Shown here piece after piece: positions 17,372-25,561 of a stretch of DNA of 64,000 nt. Each line of letters opens with the position of its first letter. The stretch's first letter is position 1. The translations under genes and the position numbers were made by a program. The notes beneath the pieces are model-generated. The model saw nothing but the letters and a program-made list of their open reading frames with translations, did not search any database and was not told the origin of the DNA. Source of the stretch: Embleya sp049739465 (GTDB taxonomy: Bacteria; Actinomycetota; Actinomycetes; Streptomycetales; Streptomycetaceae); NCBI RefSeq assembly GCF_049739465.1, contig NZ_JBMHHY010000008.1, positions 124,001 through 188,000 of the forward strand, given 5' to 3'.

Positions 17372-19018
17372 TCAGTTGCCGCGGGCGAGCTGGACGAGCT
17401 TGATGATCACCAGGATCATCGCGACCAGCAGGTAGGCGCGCAGCGCGCCCATGCCGATCTTGCGGGTGGTGGACATCACCGGTCGGGTGAGTGTGTCCAG
17501 CGGCGGCATCCGCCAGTTCTCGCGCCCGGTGCGGTCGATCGGGTCCTCCTTGGTCCCGGTCCGCCGCCGGGTGAAGGCGTACCCGGCGGCCAGGACCCCC
17601 GCGATCCCGCAGCCGGCCATGATGTCGAGGATCGCGGCGGAGGTGATGTCGGGGAACAACACCGAAGCGGTCAGGATCACCGACAGGGTCACCAGCACAC
17701 CCACGACCACGGTGGTGAAGGCGTTGGTCTTGGGCCCGTTGACCCAAGGGCCCAGTACCTGCTTGTCGTTGCACAGCAGCAGCAGGAAGACCGAGGCCGA
17801 GGGCAGCAGCACGCCGGCGAGGGTCTGCACGCCCTGGGTGAGCAGGCCCAGCGGCGAGCCGGGGATCAGCACGACCGTGGCCGCCACCGCGACCAGCCCG
17901 GCGTAGACGGCGTAGAAACCCTTGGCGCCCTTGACGCCGCGGTGCAGCGAGTGCTTCATGCCCATCACGTCGCCGATGGCGTACGCGGTGGACAGGGACA
18001 CCGCGAATGCGCCGATGATCGAGGCGTCGAGCAGGGCGATGGCGAACAGTACGCCGGCCAGCTTGCCGGCCTTGGCCTCCAGGGCGTGGGCGATGCCCGC
18101 GCTGTCGTCGAAGTTGCCGACGCCGTCGGTACCGGCGAAGGCCGCTGCGGTCAGGCCCATCATCGCGGCGGCGCCGATGATCACGATGGCGACGCCGATG
18201 ATCAGGTCGGCCTTCTCGTACTTCATGAAGCGCGGGGTGATGCGCTTGTCGATGACGTACGACTGCTGGAAGAACAGCTGCCAGGGGGCGACCGTGGTGC
18301 CGACGATCGCGATGATCAGCAACATCACGGTGGCCAGTTCGCCCGAGCCGCCCGGGATGCTGGGTACCACGAAGTCGTGGGCCATCTGCGAACTCTTCGG
18401 GTGGGAAAGGAAGTAGATCGGTATCAGCAGCAGCGAGGCCGCACACAGCACGATCGCGATCCGCTCGAAGCGCCGGAAGGAGCCGGTGAACGCCGAGGCG
18501 ATGATGATCGCGGCGGCCACGATCACCGAGGCCACCTTGGGCAGTCCCAGGTATCCGGTGGCCAGCGTGATGCCGATGAACTCGGTGACCAGGGTCAGCG
18601 CGTTGAGCAGGAACAGGTCGATGACCGAGAACGCGCCCCAGAACTTGCCGAATCGCTCCAGGATGAGCCGGGCGTGGCCGACTCCGGTCACGGCGCCGAG
18701 CCGCAGCACCATTTCCTGGTTCACATACAGGACCGGGATCAGCAGAAGCAGCGTCCACAGCAGGCTGGTCCCGTAGTTCTGACCGGCCTCTCCGTAGGTC
18801 GCGAACGCGCCGGCGTCGTTGTCGCCGACCATCACGATCAGCCCTGGGCCGACGATCGCGAGCAGTGTCTTGAGTCGGGCCGAGAGTCCCCGGCGAGGTT
18901 CGGTGTCATCCTGCTTGATGGTGCCGAGCGCGCCGCGGATGTCGCCCACGTGGGCGTCGTCGAGTACCGCGGTGCGTGGCGTGGGTACGGCCGGCTGGTC
19001 GGTGATCACATCTGTCAT
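17372..19018 (-). CDS. Nramp-family divalent metal (probable Mg2+) transporter
   Basis: This 548-aa integral membrane protein has eleven or so transmembrane helices of the SLC11/Nramp (LeuT) fold. The metal-site helix 1, normally DPGN, reads DNDAGA (residues 66-71), and helix 6 lacks the usual metal-binding Met (LLDASIIGA). Replacement of these residues is a known trait of Nramp-related magnesium transporters, which do not need the soft Met ligand used for Mn2+/Fe2+. An M-box Mg2+ riboswitch in its own leader supports Mg2+ as the substrate. The ATG at 19018 begins MTDVITDQ; the frame extends upstream without a better start. It heads a minus-strand operon of five genes. Confidence 0.9.
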   Translation of the reverse strand: MTDVITDQPAVPTPRTAVLDDAHVGDIRGALGTIKQDDTEPRRGLSARLKTLLAIVGPGLIVMVGDNDAGAFATYGEAGQNYGTSLLWTLLLLIPVLYVNQEMVLRLGAVTGVGHARLILERFGKFWGAFSVIDLFLLNALTLVTEFIGITLATGYLGLPKVASVIVAAAIIIASAFTGSFRRFERIAIVLCAASLLLIPIYFLSHPKSSQMAHDFVVPSIPGGSGELATVMLLIIAIVGTTVAPWQLFFQQSYVIDKRITPRFMKYEKADLIIGVAIVIIGAAAMMGLTAAAFAGTDGVGNFDDSAGIAHALEAKAGKLAGVLFAIALLDASIIGAFAVSLSTAYAIGDVMGMKHSLHRGVKGAKGFYAVYAGLVAVAATVVLIPGSPLGLLTQGVQTLAGVLLPSASVFLLLLCNDKQVLGPWVNGPKTNAFTTVVVGVLVTLSVILTASVLFPDITSAAILDIMAGCGIAGVLAAGYAFTRRRTGTKEDPIDRTGRENWRMPPLDTLTRPVMSTTRKIGMGALRAYLLVAMILVIIKLVQLARGN

Positions 19019-19179
19019 GACAAAAGCCCCCAGAATCCCTGGGTAGGGAAAGTGTCGATGGCGCGCGGCAGCCATCCCCCCGGCGAGCGCGCAGACCGAC
19101 CGACCCGGCACGCCGAAGGCGCACGGGTGGGTGCCTGGGGGAGAGCGAAGGGATGCGCCGATGCGCGGAAAAGAGGTGG

Positions 19180-19257
19180 TTATCGTGTACCGGAGGTCGA
19201 CGAGGACATACCGGTATGGGGCCTACTGTGGCCCGGACTACTGCAACTGCGATCCAT
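19180..19257 (-). CDS. possible upstream leader peptide of the Mg2+ transporter
   Basis: Between the M-box and the Nramp start lies an ATG at 19257 with an excellent GGAGGAGG box eight bases upstream. It opens a 25-codon frame that begins MDRSCSSPGHSRPHTG, is Ser-rich, and ends in TAA at 19180. Translated upstream ORFs downstream of M-box elements take part in Mg2+ control in other bacteria, so this could be a regulatory peptide whose translation gates downstream transcription. Only the start signal and position support it. Confidence 0.5.
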   Translation of the reverse strand: MDRSCSSPGHSRPHTGMSSSTSGTR

Positions 19258-19339
19258 GTCTCTCGCCTCCTCCCGACCGGGGCGCACACGGGCGCCGCAT
19301 CGACTCGGCAAGGAGTAAACCCACCTCTACGGCAGGTCA

Positions 19340-19512
19340 CCCCAACTCGTCAGAGCTTTGGCACTGCACGGCGTAATCCCGCCGAGGCGGGAAGCCACTT
19401 GGGGTCACCCCTTAGGTCGGGGAGACCTGTCCTGACCCTGGGCGTCTCTCGACGTCGTGGGGTCAGTGGCCTGTGTCCGTGCAGACGCCTCACCGAACGA
19501 GGTGCCTTTCCT
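19340..19512 (-). ncRNA. M-box (ykoK leader) magnesium riboswitch
   Basis: Read on the minus strand, this leader contains the diagnostic M-box blocks in order: GTTCGGTGAGGCG near 19484-19500 (consensus GUUAGGUGAGGC), GAGACGCCCAGGGTC near 19434-19448 (consensus GACGCC-AUGGGUC), and GCAGTGCCAAAGCTCTGACGA near 19346-19367 (consensus CAGUGCUAAAGCUCUACGA). M-boxes bind Mg2+ directly and turn off Mg2+ transport genes when Mg2+ is ample. It lies about 320 nt before the Nramp start, leaving room for an upstream ORF and an expression platform. No Rho-independent terminator is obvious. Confidence 0.9.
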
Positions 19513-19544
19513 GCGTTTCCAACCGAGAGGAGCATAGCTCAAAG

Positions 19545-19562
19545 CTTGCGCCGCGGCGCAAG
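19545..19562. promoter_or_regulatory. 18-bp perfect palindrome upstream of the M-box
   Basis: The sequence CTTGCGCCGCGGCGCAAG is a gap-free palindrome about 35 bp upstream of the riboswitch core, in the likely promoter region of the Nramp transcript. It is a candidate operator, for instance for the ArsR protein of the same operon, but nothing else supports this. Confidence 0.35.
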
Positions 19563-19635
19563 TGTTTGGCGAAGGCTTGACCACCGCTCCGGCGACTCGG
19601 CATCGAGAAGGCGCGAAACCGCGCCCGGCCCGCAT

Positions 19636-19664
19636 CGGTGATTGCCGGGTTCCGGCAATCACCG
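19636..19664. promoter_or_regulatory. 13-bp inverted repeat, hairpin or operator
   Basis: The arms CGGTGATTGCCGG and CCGGCAATCACCG flank a 3-base centre with no mismatch. It sits between the divergent Nramp and CBS transcription units. There is no T-run, so a protein-binding site or transcript hairpin is as likely as a terminator. Confidence 0.45.
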
Positions 19665-20052
19665 TGCGTTTGATTGTGGTGTTAAGTATCTGTCAAAAAC
19701 AGGTTGCCGGCGTGTAGGTTCCTCTTCGGTGTGCCGGGAAGTCTGGTCGGCGGTCAAGAGAACTCTCTTCGTCGATCGGTGCTTGTCGTGGTGCGTGTCG
19801 TCGGGTTCGACGTTGGTGCTGTCGGGGTGTGGCGGTGAACGTGGTCCGCGAGGAAATACCCGCCCGGTCGCGCGAATTGCCCGGCGTCGAGAGCGACCGC
19901 CTTGGTGCGGGACGCAACCCCGGGTGTCGTCTGCCCGCTGTTCCCGTCCCCCTCCGGCGCACCCGATTCGGGCCGCCGGGTACCGGAGGCGAAGCGGACA
20001 CCGCACCCGCGTGCACCGACCGGTGGAGCATCCGACAGCGAGGGAGTACGTG
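19665..20052. other. upstream region of the CBS gene, no gene seen
   Basis: This 388-bp stretch before the CBS-domain gene contains an AT-richer patch near 19668-19710 that may hold a promoter. I see no credible ORF or RNA motif in it. Confidence 0.3.
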
Positions 20053-20532
20053 ATGTACGCACGTGATCTGGTGACCGCCTATCCGGTGGTCACCCTGGAC
20101 GACGACGCCCTGGACGTCGCCCGACTGCTCGTCCGGCAGTGCCTGCCGGGCGTGCTGGTGGTGGACGACGTCGGCGAGCCATACGCGGTGTTGCCCGCGT
20201 CGAGCCTGATCGGCCGACTGGTCCCGGGCTGCGTGCTCGACGACCCGACACTGGCCGCGATACTCGACGAGCCGTGCGCGGGTCTCCTGGGCTCCGCGCT
20301 CGCGGGTCACACGGTGCGCGAATGTATGCCGCCCGCGAAACGGGTGCCGTCCGTCGCCGACGCGGATGCCACCGCGCTCGAGGTCGCCGCGCTCCTTGCG
20401 CGCGACCGCAGCCCGCTCGTGGCGGTCGTCGAGTATTCCGGGGACCGCGCCACCACCGGCGCCTGGCGACCCCACCTGCTCGGCGTGATCACCCCGTCCC
20501 GACTGCTCGAACAACTCCTCGGAGCGGCCTGA
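20053..20532 (+). CDS. CBS-domain protein
   Basis: This 159-aa protein has two CBS motifs, one near residues 1-60 (MYARDLVTAYPVVTLDDDALDVARLL, then VVDDVGEPYAVLP) and one near 90-155. Pairs of CBS domains bind adenosyl nucleotides and act as regulatory modules. There is no fused catalytic domain, so it may regulate a partner protein. The ATG at 20053 has an AGGGAG box; the frame continues upstream but lacks coding character there. Similar single proteins in actinomycetes sit beside ion transporters, so a link with the Nramp operon next door is possible. Confidence 0.8.
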   Translation: MYARDLVTAYPVVTLDDDALDVARLLVRQCLPGVLVVDDVGEPYAVLPASSLIGRLVPGCVLDDPTLAAILDEPCAGLLGSALAGHTVRECMPPAKRVPSVADADATALEVAALLARDRSPLVAVVEYSGDRATTGAWRPHLLGVITPSRLLEQLLGAA

Positions 20533-20667
20533 GGGTTCACCGCACCCGAAGGACCGATACCGCTACCGACCGTCGCCTTCCCCCGACGATTCACCTCCCC
20601 GGGCGCGCCGCCGCGCGCCCGTCGGAACAGCTCCTCGACCACCAGCACACCACCCGGGAGGGTGACC

Positions 20668-21774
20668 ATGGGCCGCGCCGCGATACCCGACGACTTCCTC
20701 GACACCTACACCGGCATGCTCGCCGAGGTCTCCACCACCGGCCGCCTGCTGCGCCGAAGCGAACTCGACGCGCTGCGCGAACAGGGCGAACACGCCGCCG
20801 AAGCGGGCCACGCCTGGCGCGAGCTGATCACCCTCTACCTCGACCGGACCCGCCGACGCTGGACCACCCTCCCCGGCATCGCCCACGCGCCCAACAGCAC
20901 CGAGGCCGCCAGGACCGGCGAAAGCGTGCTGCGCGCCGTCGAGACCGCCGTCGACGCCCTGGCCGCCGGACACGAACGCGCGCAACACCTGGCGATCCGT
21001 CAGGAGGAGGCGGCGCGCCGCGAATTCGTCGACGACCTGCTGTACGGGCGGAGCGACCTGGGCCGCCTGGCCGAGCGCGCCGAACGTTTCGGGCTGCGCC
21101 TGGCGCATGCGCACGCGGTCGCCGTCGCGGAGGGGAACGAGACGTACACGGACATCCACCCGCTCGTCCGCCGCGTCGAACGCGAACTCGTCGGCCGCTT
21201 TGGCGAACGCGACGTCCTGCTCACCACCAAGGACGGCCGCCTGGTGTGCGTGGCCGCCAGTACCGAAGGTGTCGCCCTCGACGCCTTCGCCAAGTACGTA
21301 ACCCACCCCGGCACCGGCCACATCGGCGCGCGGCGGGTCGCGTTCGGCCGGGCGCACAGCGGCGCGGGCGGCGTGGTCCGCTCCTACGAGGAGGCCCTGT
21401 CCGCGCTCGACCTGGCCACCCGCCTCGACCTGCCCGGGCCCGTCCTGCACGCCGCCGACCTGCTGGTCTTCCCGGTCCTGATGCGCGACCGCGCCGCGAT
21501 GGCCGACCTCGTCCGCGCCGTCCTGGGCCCGCTCACCGCCGCCCGCGGCGGCGCCGGGCCGCTGCTGGAAACCCTCACCGTGCTGGCCGAGGCCGGCTAC
21601 ATCGGCGCCGAGACCGCCCGCCGGCTGACCATCAGCCCGCGCACGTTGTCCTACCGGCTCGAACGCATCAGGATCCTCACCGGCTACGACCCCAACGACG
21701 CCATGCAACGCTTCACGCTGGAAACCGCGGCCATGGGCGCCCGACTCCTCGGCTGGCCGGCGGCGGACCTGTAG
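20668..21774 (+). CDS. PucR/CdaR family transcriptional regulator
   Basis: This 368-aa regulator has a variable N-terminal sensory region, a central GGDEF-like PucR fold (about residues 150-250) and a C-terminal helix-turn-helix of the PucR_HTH type (LTVLAEAGYIGAETARRLTI, then RTLSYRLERI). The signal is unknown. ATG at 20668 is preceded by GGGAGG at ideal spacing; GTG at 20662 is the in-frame alternative. It stands 135 bp after the CBS gene on the same strand and could be co-transcribed with it. Targets cannot be inferred. Confidence 0.87.
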   Translation: MGRAAIPDDFLDTYTGMLAEVSTTGRLLRRSELDALREQGEHAAEAGHAWRELITLYLDRTRRRWTTLPGIAHAPNSTEAARTGESVLRAVETAVDALAAGHERAQHLAIRQEEAARREFVDDLLYGRSDLGRLAERAERFGLRLAHAHAVAVAEGNETYTDIHPLVRRVERELVGRFGERDVLLTTKDGRLVCVAASTEGVALDAFAKYVTHPGTGHIGARRVAFGRAHSGAGGVVRSYEEALSALDLATRLDLPGPVLHAADLLVFPVLMRDRAAMADLVRAVLGPLTAARGGAGPLLETLTVLAEAGYIGAETARRLTISPRTLSYRLERIRILTGYDPNDAMQRFTLETAAMGARLLGWPAADL

Positions 21775-21816
21775 GCCGAGGCGCCCGCGCTTCGGCGGGC
21801 CGCCGATCGGCGCAGG

Positions 21817-22260
21817 TCACGCCCGGTCCCCGGGCACGGTGCCCCGACCGGGATCGCCGGGGGCGCGCTCGTCGGGGGGATCCGTCCCGGCACGATCCAG
21901 GAGTTCGCGCAGGTGCCGCTCGTCGTCTTGGTCCAGGCGCGAGACGAAGCGGGCCAGGACCGAGCGTCGATCGGGCTCGCGGTCCAGGACGGCGCGCATA
22001 CGATCGGCGGCCATCGTGGCCAGATCCGTCACCGGCGCGTAGGCGAACGCCCGTCCCGCCGGGGTGCGGACCACCACACCCTTGTCCAGCAACCGGGTCA
22101 GGATCGTCACCACGGTCGTGCGCGCGAGCGGGCCGCCCGGCCCGGTGTCCAGCGCGGCGCGGACCTCGCCGGGTGTCAACGGCCGCTCGGCCGCGCCGAG
22201 GATGCCGAGCACCGAACCCTCCAGCTCACCCGCCGCCCGGCGGCCACTACCGCTGGTCAC
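21817..22260 (-). CDS. BlaI/MecI family repressor
   Basis: This 147-aa winged-helix repressor has the family pattern LEGSVLGILGAAERPLTPGEV, then TTVVTILTRLLDKGVV and FAYAPV. BlaI homologues dimerise on TACA-N-TGTA operators and are released by proteolysis through a BlaR-type sensor. No BlaR/M56 protease gene is adjacent, so release must depend on another factor. A perfect palindrome of this operator type lies in the spacer to the divergent PAP2 gene, so the repressor probably controls itself and the phosphatase. Confidence 0.88.
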   Translation of the reverse strand: MTSGSGRRAAGELEGSVLGILGAAERPLTPGEVRAALDTGPGGPLARTTVVTILTRLLDKGVVVRTPAGRAFAYAPVTDLATMAADRMRAVLDREPDRRSVLARFVSRLDQDDERHLRELLDRAGTDPPDERAPGDPGRGTVPGDRA

Positions 22261-22294
22261 GACAACACCCTCTCGCGTCGTCTACAGTTCATCG

Positions 22295-22317
22295 TGCGTC
22301 TACAGCCTGTAGACGCA
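22295..22317. promoter_or_regulatory. BlaI operator, perfect 23-bp palindrome
   Basis: Two 11-bp arms, TGCGTCTACAG and CTGTAGACGCA, flank a single C. The core TACA/TGTA matches the known BlaI/MecI box. A second half-site (GTCTACAG) lies at 22280-22287. The site sits between blaI and the PAP2 gene and can repress both. Confidence 0.8.
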
Positions 22318-22508
22318 GGTCGAGTCTACGCGACCCGCCCTCGGCAAACCCGGCAACTCGGCGACGGCCGTCGACCCGAACACGCGACCGCCGCCCGATC
22401 GGTTCCCCGCACCCCGGGCGAGCCCGCCTCCCGTACGCCGTGCCTCGTACGAACACGTCGCGCGTCGTATGTCGAAGACCGAACGCACCCCGAAGAGGCC
22501 CCTATCCC

Positions 22509-23129
22509 GTGACCGCACCCCTGTACGCCCAAGCCTTGGACGGCGCCCGGATCGACGGCGGCCTGTACACCACCGTCACCGATTTCGCCCGTGACACCCA
22601 CTGGCTCAACTCACCCGTGCTCGCCTGGACCAGCTACGGCGCGGCCCTGTTCATCCTGCTCCTGCTCGTCGGCTGGTGGCAGGCCCGCCGCGCGGACGCC
22701 GCCACGATGGCCTCGGCCGTGGGTGCCATCGCCGGCGCCGGCATCGCCTACCTGGCCAACTCCGGCATCAAGGACGCCTTCCACGAACCACGCCCCTGCC
22801 GGGCCCTCCCGCGTGCCTTCCTGGTCGAGTCGTGCCCGGCGGCGAACGACTACGCCTTCCCCAGCAACCACACCTCGGTCGCCTTCGCGGCGGCCGTCGG
22901 CCTACTCCTGGTCAACCGCCGACTCGGCCTGTTCGCCCTGGTCGCCGCCGTGCTGATGGGCGCCTCCCGCGTCTACGTCGGCGCCCACTACCCGCACGAT
23001 GTCGCCGTCGGCGCCGTGGTCGGCACCATCGTCGCCATCCTGACCGTCCTGGCCACCCGCAGATTCGCCACCTCGACCGTGGCGCGCCTGCGCACCGGGC
23101 CGCTGCGCCCGGTACTGGCCCGCGCATAG
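22509..23129 (+). CDS. PAP2 family membrane phosphatase, BcrC-like
   Basis: This 206-aa membrane enzyme has the three PAP2 phosphatase motifs: KDAFHEPRP, PSNHTS and SRVYVGAHYPHD. Five hydrophobic segments are visible. Members of this size and pattern dephosphorylate undecaprenyl pyrophosphate and confer bacitracin tolerance (BcrC), recycling the cell-wall lipid carrier. The GTG at 22509 follows directly from the operator region. Control by a BlaI repressor fits a cell-envelope stress role. The substrate is inferred from the family. Confidence 0.87.
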   Translation: MTAPLYAQALDGARIDGGLYTTVTDFARDTHWLNSPVLAWTSYGAALFILLLLVGWWQARRADAATMASAVGAIAGAGIAYLANSGIKDAFHEPRPCRALPRAFLVESCPAANDYAFPSNHTSVAFAAAVGLLLVNRRLGLFALVAAVLMGASRVYVGAHYPHDVAVGAVVGTIVAILTVLATRRFATSTVARLRTGPLRPVLARA

Positions 23130-23136
23130 CCCACCG

Positions 23137-23221
23137 AAGGCCGCCGCCGGCGCGCCGCCCCCGCAGATCCGCCGGTTGCCACCGGACGGCTCCCGCGGTC
23201 GGCCGTGCCGGCGGCGGCCTT
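23137..23221. terminator. large inverted repeat, probable terminator after the PAP2 gene
   Basis: Perfect 15-bp arms (23137-23151 and 23207-23221, AAGGCCGCCGCCGGC and its complement) enclose a 55-base GC-rich loop and are followed by TTCCC. It begins eight bases after the PAP2 stop codon, which suits a terminator insulating the lasso cluster. Confidence 0.6.
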
Positions 23222-23511
23222 TCCCTTGGCGCGGGACGAAGGCCCGCTCCCGGCCGGGCAGTTCGACCGGCACGACGGCCGGGTGAGCGGATCAGGACGG
23301 GGCCGGGTTCGTGAGCGCATCGGCGTGCGTGGACAAGCGGATGCCCCGTCCGGGGCCGGACGCGTCGGGACCCGAGTGGGACCGGGAGCCCAGGTGTTCG
23401 GGACTCGGGGCCGCTTAGCGTGGCGGGAGTCCGGACGGGGCGGGGACGTCGGTGATTCGGTCGGCGCCACGCGGTCCGGACGTCCGTTGCAGGCAAGGGA
23501 TGGAGAAGATC
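23222..23511 (+). promoter_or_regulatory. upstream region of the lasso peptide operon
   Basis: This 290-bp stretch must carry the promoter and leader of the lasso operon. I see no regulator gene and no clear -10/-35 pair. The GGAGAAG ribosome-binding sequence at 23502-23508 fixes the precursor start at 23512. Confidence 0.4.
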
Positions 23512-23640
23512 ATGACGTACGACGACAGTTACGAGCCCCCGGCGCTGGTCGAGGTCGGCGACTTCACCGAGCTGACCCTCGGCCTCTGGTGGGGCTGCCC
23601 GCAGGACATCTTCGGCGGTCCCACGCCGCTCGCCTGCTGA
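23512..23640 (+). CDS. class III lasso peptide precursor, BI-32169-like
   Basis: This 42-aa precursor has a 23-residue leader and a 19-residue core. The leader carries the RRE-recognition motif YxxPxLxxxG (Tyr7, Pro10, Leu12, Gly16) and the required penultimate Thr22. The core is GLWWGCPQDIFGGPTPLAC, encoded at 23581-23637. Gly1 and Asp9 are the right distance for the macrolactam ring, and Cys6 plus Cys19 can form one disulfide between ring and tail end. BI-32169, the type member of class III lasso peptides and a glucagon receptor antagonist, is GLPWGCPSDIPGWNTPWAC: same length, same ring and Cys positions, 13 of 19 residues identical. The upstream ATG at 23500 lacks a usable ribosome site, so I chose the ATG at 23512. 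Confidence 0.95.
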   Translation: MTYDDSYEPPALVEVGDFTELTLGLWWGCPQDIFGGPTPLAC

Positions 23641-23722
23641 CCCTCGCCCTCGATGGATCGGCGGGAAACAGGTGCGGGGGCGTCCAGGGGCGCCCCCGCA
23701 TCACCGGACCTGGGAGAGGGTC

Positions 23723-25561
23723 ATGGGATTTCTGATTCTTCCGGACACCTCGGTGTCCGACTCGATCGCCGTCGCCGGCGCCGGGGAAGTGCCGTTGCGG
23801 TGCATCGCGCACGGGTCGGGGCGGCCGTGGTTGGTGGGGGACTGGTCGGACGACGAGATCGCCGTGGTCGTGGCGGGGGCGCGGCGGTTGGTGTTGTTCG
23901 GGCGTACTCGGTTCGATCCCGGCACCGTTGCCCGGGCGCTGGGGCGGGCGCGGTCGGTGCGGGATCTGGACACGTTGGCTCGGAGCCTGCCGGGCAGCGT
24001 GCATCTGCTGGCCTCGATCGACGGGCGGGTGCGGGCCCAGGGGGCGGTGGCCGGCACCCGGCAGATCTTTTACGCTCGCGTCGCCGGGGTGACCGTGGCG
24101 GCCGATACGCCGGGGCGCCCGGCCGGGTTGGTCGGCGCGGGGCTGGACGAAGCGGCCCTGGCGCTGCGGTTGTTGGTGCCGGGCGCGCCCTGGCCGCTAT
24201 GTACGCGCAACATTTGGTCGGGCGTGGAGCAGCTCGACGCCGGATGCTGGTTGGAGCTCGACACCGCAGGCGAGCGGCGCGTGGTGCCCTGGTGGCGGGC
24301 GCCGGCGGCGGAGGTTCCGCTGCGGGAGGCGGCGGGGGCCGTGCGGGCCGCGATCGCGGATGCGGTGGGCGTCCGGGCGGCCGGGGGTCGAACGGTCAGC
24401 GCCGATCTGTCGGGTGGATTGGACTCCACCGGGTTGTGCTTCGTCGCCGCCGCGGCGGCGGATGGGGGCCGGCTGCTCACCCATCATTGGCGGCCGTTGG
24501 ACGCGGCGAACGACGACACGATCTGGGCCGAACGGGCCGCGGCGTTGTTGCCGGGCGCGGAACACCGCTACAGCGGGCCGGACGACGGGCCGGGATGGCT
24601 GGACGAGGGTGACCCGACCACGGGCGAGGACACGTCGGGGCCGCTGCCGTGGAGTCGGAACCTGGCGCGGATGGAGTATGTCGCGCGGGACTCGGCCGCA
24701 CGAGGCGCGGGTGTGCATCTGATGGGTGTCGGCGGCGACGAACTGTTCTCCGCCACGCCGACATACCTTCGGGCCCTCGTCCGCAGGCGGCCGATCCGGG
24801 GGCTGCCGGCCGTACTTCGCTGTCGGGCGCTGAACCGTTGGCAGTTGTTGCCCACCGTTCGTGGGCTGGTCGACAACGACTCGTTCGCCGACGCGCTGCG
24901 CGCCGGGGCACCGCGGATCACGGCCGCCACACCGTCGCCGGCGCAGGTGTTCATGGGCTGGGCACCCGAGCCGCGGCTGCCGTCCTGGGCCTCGCCGAGT
25001 ACGGTCGCGACCGTACGCCGCCTGATCATCGAGGCGGCGGCGGACACCCCGGAACCGCTGGATCCCGAACGGGTGCAACACCAGATCGTCGAGGGCGTCC
25101 TGCACGGCGGGGCCGCGATTCGCGAAATGGGCGCGGTCCTGGGGCGGTTCGGGATCGAGCCGGCCGCACCCTATCTGGACGACCGGGTCGTCGAGGCGGC
25201 CCTGTCGGTGCGGCTGGAGGATCGGATGGTGCCGGGCGGGTTCAAGCCGGTGCTCACCACCGCGCTGCGCGGACTCGTCCCGGACGAACTCCTGGCCCGG
25301 CGCAGCAAAGGCGACTTCAGCGCCGAGTTCCACGCGGGCGTGGAGCACAACCGGCGCCTGCTCCTGGACCTGTGCGACGACCTGCGGTTGGCCGGGCTCG
25401 GGCTGGTCGACGCACGGGCATTGCGGGTCGCCCTGCTGCGGCCGAGCCCGGACACCGCGTCGCTGGCTCCCTTCGAGAACACCCTGGCCTGCGAGCGCTG
25501 GTTGCGTTCCGTCGAGACGTCGGAGCCGCAAGTCGCGGCCCGGATGGGAGGATTCCGATGA
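23723..25561 (+). CDS. lasso peptide macrolactam synthetase (C protein)
   Basis: This 612-aa ATP-dependent cyclase is homologous to asparagine synthetase. It activates the Asp9 side chain of the core as acyl-AMP so that the Gly1 amine closes the ring. The PP-loop SGGLDS lies at residues 230-235. The N-terminal glutaminase-like domain has no Cys2 (it starts MGFLILP), as expected because ammonia is not the nucleophile. It starts 82 bp after the precursor stop and overlaps the next gene by four bases (ATGA). Gene order and motif loss together make the role secure. Confidence 0.95.
   Translation: MGFLILPDTSVSDSIAVAGAGEVPLRCIAHGSGRPWLVGDWSDDEIAVVVAGARRLVLFGRTRFDPGTVARALGRARSVRDLDTLARSLPGSVHLLASIDGRVRAQGAVAGTRQIFYARVAGVTVAADTPGRPAGLVGAGLDEAALALRLLVPGAPWPLCTRNIWSGVEQLDAGCWLELDTAGERRVVPWWRAPAAEVPLREAAGAVRAAIADAVGVRAAGGRTVSADLSGGLDSTGLCFVAAAAADGGRLLTHHWRPLDAANDDTIWAERAAALLPGAEHRYSGPDDGPGWLDEGDPTTGEDTSGPLPWSRNLARMEYVARDSAARGAGVHLMGVGGDELFSATPTYLRALVRRRPIRGLPAVLRCRALNRWQLLPTVRGLVDNDSFADALRAGAPRITAATPSPAQVFMGWAPEPRLPSWASPSTVATVRRLIIEAAADTPEPLDPERVQHQIVEGVLHGGAAIREMGAVLGRFGIEPAAPYLDDRVVEAALSVRLEDRMVPGGFKPVLTTALRGLVPDELLARRSKGDFSAEFHAGVEHNRRLLLDLCDDLRLAGLGLVDARALRVALLRPSPDTASLAPFENTLACERWLRSVETSEPQVAARMGGFR

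Noticed and set aside
23500..23511. Earlier ATG of the lasso precursor
   Set aside because: The only Shine-Dalgarno sequence fitting any start is placed for the ATG at 23512; the earlier ATG has its purine run directly adjacent.
23581..23637. Reading the lasso core as class I (siamycin-like)
   Set aside because: Class I has a Cys at position 1 and four cysteines; this core has Gly1 and only Cys6 and Cys19, as in class III.
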